A DNA stretch of 64,000 nucleotides from Gnetum montanum (Eukaryota; Streptophyta; Gnetopsida; Gnetales; Gnetaceae). Below, piece by piece: positions 58,785 through 64,000 of this stretch. The translations under genes were made by a program, and so were the position numbers. The notes under the pieces are model-generated. The model was given only the letters and a program-made list of their open reading frames with translations. It ran no database searches and was not told where the DNA came from. Each line of letters begins with the position of its first letter. The stretch's first letter is position 1. The DNA lies in NCBI GenBank assembly GCA_015680685.1, contig MNCI01026561.1, positions 107,801 through 171,800 of the forward strand, given 5' to 3'.

Positions 58785-59221
58785 GGCATGACCCCACTTA
58801 GAAATTTTACTTTTTCTCATAAACACCAAAGGAGTTTTTCAAATTTTCAGAGCCCAGAACCTTCCAGAGCCCATAACTCATAAACCGTTTATCTAAATCA
58901 CTCCATTCTTCAACCTTGCAGCTACTGGAGGTAAGCTTTCATCGTGGGGCCACAAATGTAACATTTTTCAGAGAAAATTTTTTGTGATTTTTTCTAACTC
59001 CCACAAAGGTTTAATTGACAAATCAACTATTAAACACTAAATCATAAGAGTTAAACTTTTCCAACAAGCTTCAATGACAGTTATAATAAATAATTAATAA
59101 AATAATCAATTTTCCATGATCCAACCTTAGCCAAAGTGTAACTAACTAATGAGAAAATGTATTTAAAAACTTTAAAGTTACACATTACATTTACTAATCC
59201 ATAGATGTGTTGTGACCACAG

Positions 59222-59622
59222 ATGGCACCAAAAGGAAAGCACACACAGGAAGAAGGACCATCTTAACCAAGGGAAAAATGGCCTAGAATGACAAGAGGCC
59301 AAGAATAGCCCAAACAAGAAGAACTGTTTGCAACCCATGCCACGGGTCCTCTTAGGGAGGAGGCAAGAGTGGAATCTACTAGACAAATTCTAGAACCCCT
59401 AGCAATAGCAACAAAACACTCCCATTAGGATGATGCACCTACACAACTAGCAAACGTTGAGGTGACCTTAATAGAGGCCTACCTAAATCAAATCAAATTG
59501 AGGAAGGTCTAGAAATTGATGCTATAGGAGTTAAACTTTGGCCCTTGCCTAGAGCATGCACCAAGAGAAGTGCAAGATCAACTGAAGGCCTCTCCCATGT
59601 GGCCAATCATCACCTCCATTGG
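59222..59622 (+). pseudogene. Accessory ORF start (element F), truncated by element G
   Basis: ATG at 59222 (MAPKGKHTQEEG) corresponds to MAPKRA of element A. After several stops, LNFGPCLEHAPREVQDQLKA and SPMWPII match LNFESFVEFAPEAVRDHLKG and SPLWPVL. The frame runs into the LTR of element G at 59623. Confidence 0.7.
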
Positions 59623-60551
59623 TGATGAGTTATGGTCTGTTAGGTCCTATTATCGGACCCCTATTATCAGACCACTATTATATGATGGCTCCTATTATCG
59701 AACCCCCAATATCGAACCCCTGTTATCTGATGAGTCTCTATATCGAACCCTCGATTTCGAATACCCAATATCGCGACCTATCTCCTTGTCTATAAACAAG
59801 AGGCGACGCCCTTGGTTTTCACATTGGTTCTTAGTCCCTTACCCAAACTCTTACAGTTTTTCCTTCTTAGGGTTAAAATTATTTCTTAGTGCATGCTCGC
59901 AGTGTGATGATTGTAATTGTACGACATCCTTTATTTGAGTGTGACATACTTGGACACGCACATGATCGGAAATAAAGATCGAGATTACTTCATCATTGTA
60001 GCATTCACTTAGTTTAATTATTTAATTATTGTTGTTATTTATTACTTTCGTGGTTAACATCTCTTTATCCTAAACTCCTATTAAATGCGGAATGAGTATG
60101 ACATAATCATGAGCATTTAAGTGTGACTACTTGGTATCCCAGTAGCGTACCTAGGCCATGTGCTTGGTAATCCCAGTGGTAGTTGTGCACGAGGTCCAAG
60201 ATGTGTATGGATAATTAAGGAATGGATGCTCATCGCACTTAGGCTAGTCTAGACTCTCTTCGCCTATCTCCTCTTAGCTTAGCTTCCTCTCTCCCTTTTC
60301 CTCTTAGCTTAGTTAAAGTTATTTCCCATTACCTTCAGGAGTAGCATTAGTTAGGAACACACCATACACCTCACTTTGGGCTAAACCATACGTGACAAAG
60401 CAAATACTAGTCTAGGTGGGAAGACAACGAACTGCGATCAGCAAGTAACTATCTAGATACCACGACTAGCCTGTTTGCGGAGTTCAATCGGATCGTGCGT
60501 GAAACTCTTGTATTTGTATGGTTGAGTGTAGGGGTACCTCGCCACTCATCA
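59623..60551 (+). repeat. 5' LTR of element G, 929 bp
   Basis: TGATGAGTTATGG to CTCATCA. Instead of the compact ATATCG palindromes it has an expanded array of TATTATCGGACCCC/AATATCGAACCCC units (59645-59775) before TATAAACA at 59791-59798. Primer-binding site TGGCACCGTTGCCAGGGA at 60553-60570. Confidence 0.85.
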
Positions 60552-60680
60552 TTGGCACCGTTGCCAGGGACGGTGCTAGTTATTTAGATTAGTTACATCA
60601 TACAAGATCATTGTAACAAGTATTAACGATATATCTTTCAGAAAGAATAATTGCAATAAGTTACACACAATTTTACAACC

Positions 60681-62945
60681 ATGTCTCTTTCACAAGATAG
60701 TGATAACGCAACATCTAGTTAGGAAATTCATTGCAGAACCAATAAAGAAGTTTGGAGTACTCAATCTTATGTAAGAATTTTATATGTTCATAGACACCCC
60801 AATAATACTCAAGGACTTTTGTCATCCAGCTCAGCATCCTTAGTGAAGATGGGGAATCCCAGGGAACGAGGGGGCTCGTAAGGCCTAGGACCTTCTCAGT
60901 AGTTAACAAGGATTTATCCAAGGATGATTGGGAGACTTACAAAAGTCATGACGAGTCTTCCAGTTCTTCCTCTTCCTCTGCTCCTTCAACGTCAAGTCAT
61001 GACATGGATAACTATCTTTCAAGGGGTCGACGTAGAAATAAAAATCGAACCCACGGGCAAAATCAAGAATGCCAACATGAACAAAGACAACATCGTCCCA
61101 ACTCACAAACTCATAACCTACCTAGTGACGATGAACCCCTGCTGGCCACTAAGAGCCTAATGCATATACAAGAGGTTGTTCGAATAGCTTGTAGGCATCA
61201 TAAAGAAAGTCATCTACCTATGCTTGATTTAAATAACTTTCCCAAATTTTCAGGAGGCTATGATTTAGATCTGCAACAACATCTACAAGCCTTCCATGAT
61301 GCTTGTGTATGGAACAATATCGATAATGGATGGAAAAAAATTAAGCTCTTTCCTATGACACTTGTTGGCCAAGCAAAAGTATGGTATAGGTCCCTAAAAC
61401 CCAAATCAATTCAACATTGGCCAACAATGGTAGAGCTCTTCAATGAAAGATATCAAACTTATGCAAGAGTATCAACCTTGAGGAAACAAATCCAAGAGTG
61501 GAAACAAGCATAACATGAACCCTTGGACATGGCCTTAGAAAGATATTATGCATTGTTAAACAATTGCCCAGGCCATGAGTTCTCCAAGGAGAGGCTAATG
61601 TACCACATTATTGATGGGCTCCATAATGAAACAAGGGAGACCCTAGGGATGTATGCCCAAGGTCAACTATATGAGCTACAAACCCATCAACTCCAAGAGC
61701 TTATTAAGCAGGTAGCAAAAGAAGAAGGAGAAATGGCTAGATGGGAGAATGTTGAAAAATCTCAACAAGCCCAAAACTTTAAATCAACAAGGGCCCATGA
61801 TAATGAAAAGAATAAATCAACTCACCCCAAGGAGGTGGAACCATCTTTGCCAATGCTACAATCATTCAACAAAATTGAGGCAAAGATCAATAAGATGATG
61901 GAATGGATGCATAAAAAATGTGGAGAATATGCCGACATTATTGGAGGTAGAGTTATGATGCACCAAGAAACAGGATAAAACATCTTTAGACAATTGGAAA
62001 GAAGGGTTGAAGAGAATAAGAACTCAACTATTAATCATATGTATCAATGCAACATTTGCCTATATGATCACCCCAAGGGTCAATGCCCAATCTTGTCATA
62101 TTTACATCAGCATTGGGAAAGAGTGTTGCACCCAAAGGTTGTACAGAGATACTATGTTCAATCATAGTGGCAACAATCCCAGTCATGGGGGAGGCCACCC
62201 TCAAACTAAATACACCCTTCATATCATCCGAACCCAAGTGCCTATCAAGTTCAACATCCTGTTTCCCCAACTAGGTCAACTTACTCTATCTCACCATATT
62301 ATTATCATTCTCCTTAATACCATTAACCCATATCCTTTCCAACAGGACCACCACCTTGGGTACCTTACACTTCTCCTCAATTCCAACATTCTCATCCTTT
62401 ACCTCCTTCTACATTGCCAACAGTTTTTCCCAAGGGATTTGCATCACAACATCAACCCACAATGTTACTTGTGCTTCTACTATCAACAATAGTGGAAATC
62501 CTCCACAACATCATAAGCGTCCCTTCTTTAGACATGACCATAGAAAGGGACACCCTAGTTCAGAAACCACTGCATCTGCCAACTCAGCACAAGTCCAACA
62601 CTATAGTGCATATTCCTCTTCGAACCCAATGCCTCATGTTACCTTATCATGCCACCACTCAATACTCCAACAACCATGCAGCCCAATGAATATAGCGACA
62701 TGGGGAGACATATTGATCCTTGCATACCATCTTACGGTCGCAAGTACCATAGTGGGTCAACTCCTTATAAATTAACCACATCTTATATCTTCCCCCACTA
62801 TGTCAACACTAATTAAGTGTATGAACCCCAATGGGGTAAGTATGACCAAGTCCCAACATTTCCAACATGCAAGGATCCCAGTTCTTCATTTATTTATCTT
62901 AGCCATGCTCAACTGTTTAGTTATGGGGGATACGCCCCATTCTAA
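60681..62945 (+). pseudogene. gag of element G (best preserved of the family)
   Basis: ATG at 60681 opens MSLSQDSDNATSS. The capsid domain is clear and nearly unbroken from 61004 to 61978: LDLNNFPKFSGGYDLDLQQH, WKKIKLFPMTLVGQAKVWY, MVELFNERYQTYARVS and LMYHIIDGLHNETRETLGMY. Only one stop (61511) interrupts. The Cys/His motif CNICLYDHPKGQC follows near 62048-62086, then a frameshifted Pro/Gln/Tyr/Ser-rich tail. Stops and frame changes occur before 61004 and after 61978. Confidence 0.85.
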
Positions 62946-64000
62946 TAACAAGCAGGATTAATGAATATTTTTCATTTTCTTTGATTTTGAAATTTTTTTT
63001 TTGTTTTTCACTTTTCAACTTATTATTTGATCTTTTTGCCTTTTTATCTTTTTATCTCTTTACCTTTTTATGAGTAATCTCATCTAGGAATAAAACACTC
63101 ATGTGAACCATTGGTTGAGGTGTTATTTTATGCTATCAAGTCTTAGGTGACTAATTATTTGAACAGCGAGCCCACAACATCCATCCATCCATTCTATTAA
63201 TAAGGGGTTCTACCCTGGGTACAATGATATTCTTAATCATTGAAACTTAAAGTAACCTTGTGTTATTATACCCAAAGTGAAGAAGGATGGACTAAGCAGG
63301 AATGGCCAGGGTGTGACATCAAGGGGACTTGTGCATTCTCTTTGGTGACATCTATGGGAGTTATCATGTAGCTTGGTTGTACTAAGATCCTTGTAGATCT
63401 AATAAAAAATGAGAGTAAGAGTAATCAAAAGGCACTCAATCAAGGAAAAATAATGTTATTCTAGGTGGTCCCATTGGAAAGACATGTACCCATGTCTGAA
63501 GGTAGGCGGCTTCTCTAGATTAAGCATTCAAAAAAAAAGAGAGAGAGAGACTATGTGTGTGCCAAAGCGGCCACACCAAAAGAACAAAGAAAAAAAATCA
63601 TGTGTGCTACAAAGCAAAAACTCACTCCTCCCTTAAACGAAATGCCAAGTGATTGTATGCCTTGCTATCATGATGCTCTTATGGTTGCCCATCATGGCAT
63701 GAAACAATGCAATGTCACTAATCGGAGGAATGGACTTAGTCTTGATTTTGGAGCGATAGGTGAATGGCACATTAATCACATCCTATACTCAAGATTCATT
63801 GTGCCCAGAGTTAGTTACCTCATGTTCCAATCTCTGCAGTCCCTTCTACAATTCGCCTCATTTTGCTGTTCATTAATTGGGACTTGTGACTTGTGTAGCA
63901 TTGAATTTATACCTCATCACGGTGGTATCTACATGTGTGTGTTTTGTTACATAATTGTAGATTACATTTAACCATTCTAGTGCCTATGGACATTTTAAGG
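62946..64000 (+). other. Post-gag spacer of element G
   Basis: No coding region is supported. It aligns with 34894-35950 of element A, including the T-rich run, the GAGCCCACAACATCCATCC-like stretch and the GACATCAAGGGGACTTGTG stretch. An AG-rich microsatellite (GAGAGAGAGA) lies near 63539-63550. Confidence 0.6.

Larger units (their letters stand above)
56917..59622 (+). mobile_element. Athila-like element F, internally deleted and cut by element G
   Basis: 5' LTR, primer-binding site, about 260 bases of gag, 0.6 kb of unassigned sequence, an internal TATA box with leader, and the start of the accessory ORF. The ORF stops at the first base of the LTR at 59623, so element G was inserted here and the rest of F should lie beyond the right edge. 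Confidence 0.8.
59623..64000 (+). mobile_element. Athila-like non-autonomous element G (continues beyond window)
   Basis: 5' LTR, primer-binding site, gag and the post-gag spacer are present in the same order as element A and without pol. The downstream accessory ORF and 3' LTR would be to the right of the window. Confidence 0.85.

Overview
This is nuclear DNA from a land plant, most likely a seed plant with a large repeat-rich genome. The evidence is one intact, intron-split plant sterol gene (SMO2-type 4-alpha-methylsterol oxidase, minus strand, 44851-54910, first intron about 8.8 kb) surrounded by nested LTR retrotransposons at different stages of decay. A gymnosperm or similar large-genome plant would fit the long intron and old repeats, but this is inference; I cannot name the species. 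There is no prokaryotic gene, CRISPR array or rRNA gene, and I found no convincing tRNA gene. Six single-base N characters (5237, 5295, 8205, 8513, 18685, 32559) mark scaffold joins, and four of these places carry visible assembly faults.

Left block, 1-28420: three LTR elements nested inside one another. The outermost in view (element D, minus, 24108-28420) is an Athila-like Ty3/gypsy element. Its protease region was interrupted by a second member of the family (element C, minus, 1-5232 and 21671-24107). Element C was in turn split inside gag by a 16.4-kb plus-strand Ty3/gypsy element of the Tat type (element B, 5233-21670), which left the 5-bp target duplication GCTAC. Element B carries gag, protease, RT, RNase H, a second RNase H-like domain and integrase. 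A gap of about 5.1 kb that looks like an intron separates protease from RT. That gap holds two antisense spliced genes: a degenerate FCP1/NIF-like (HAD) phosphatase-like gene, and a gene of unknown family with a helical C-terminus.

Middle, 28421-40678: a very decayed accessory reading frame (29225-31700, plus) lies next to element A (32125-40678, plus), an Athila-like element with both LTRs. Element A has gag and a long accessory ORF (plant-transposon-protein-like N-terminal domain plus coiled coil) but no protease, RT, RNase H or integrase, so it is a non-autonomous derivative. The accessory ORF is preceded by what looks like a second copy of the LTR promoter.

Right part, 40679-64000: intergenic DNA, the SMO2 gene (with a LINE relic in intron 1), its upstream region, and two more plus-strand members of the element-A family. 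Element F (56917-59622) is cut in its accessory ORF by element G (59623 to beyond the window end).

Elements A, C, D, F and G share LTR ends TGATGAG/CTCATCA (D ends in the variant CTTATCA), a primer-binding site close to TGGCGCCGTTGCCGGGGA (tRNA-Asp type, as in Athila) and related gag proteins. C and D keep pol domains; A and G do not. The only clearly functional host gene is SMO2.
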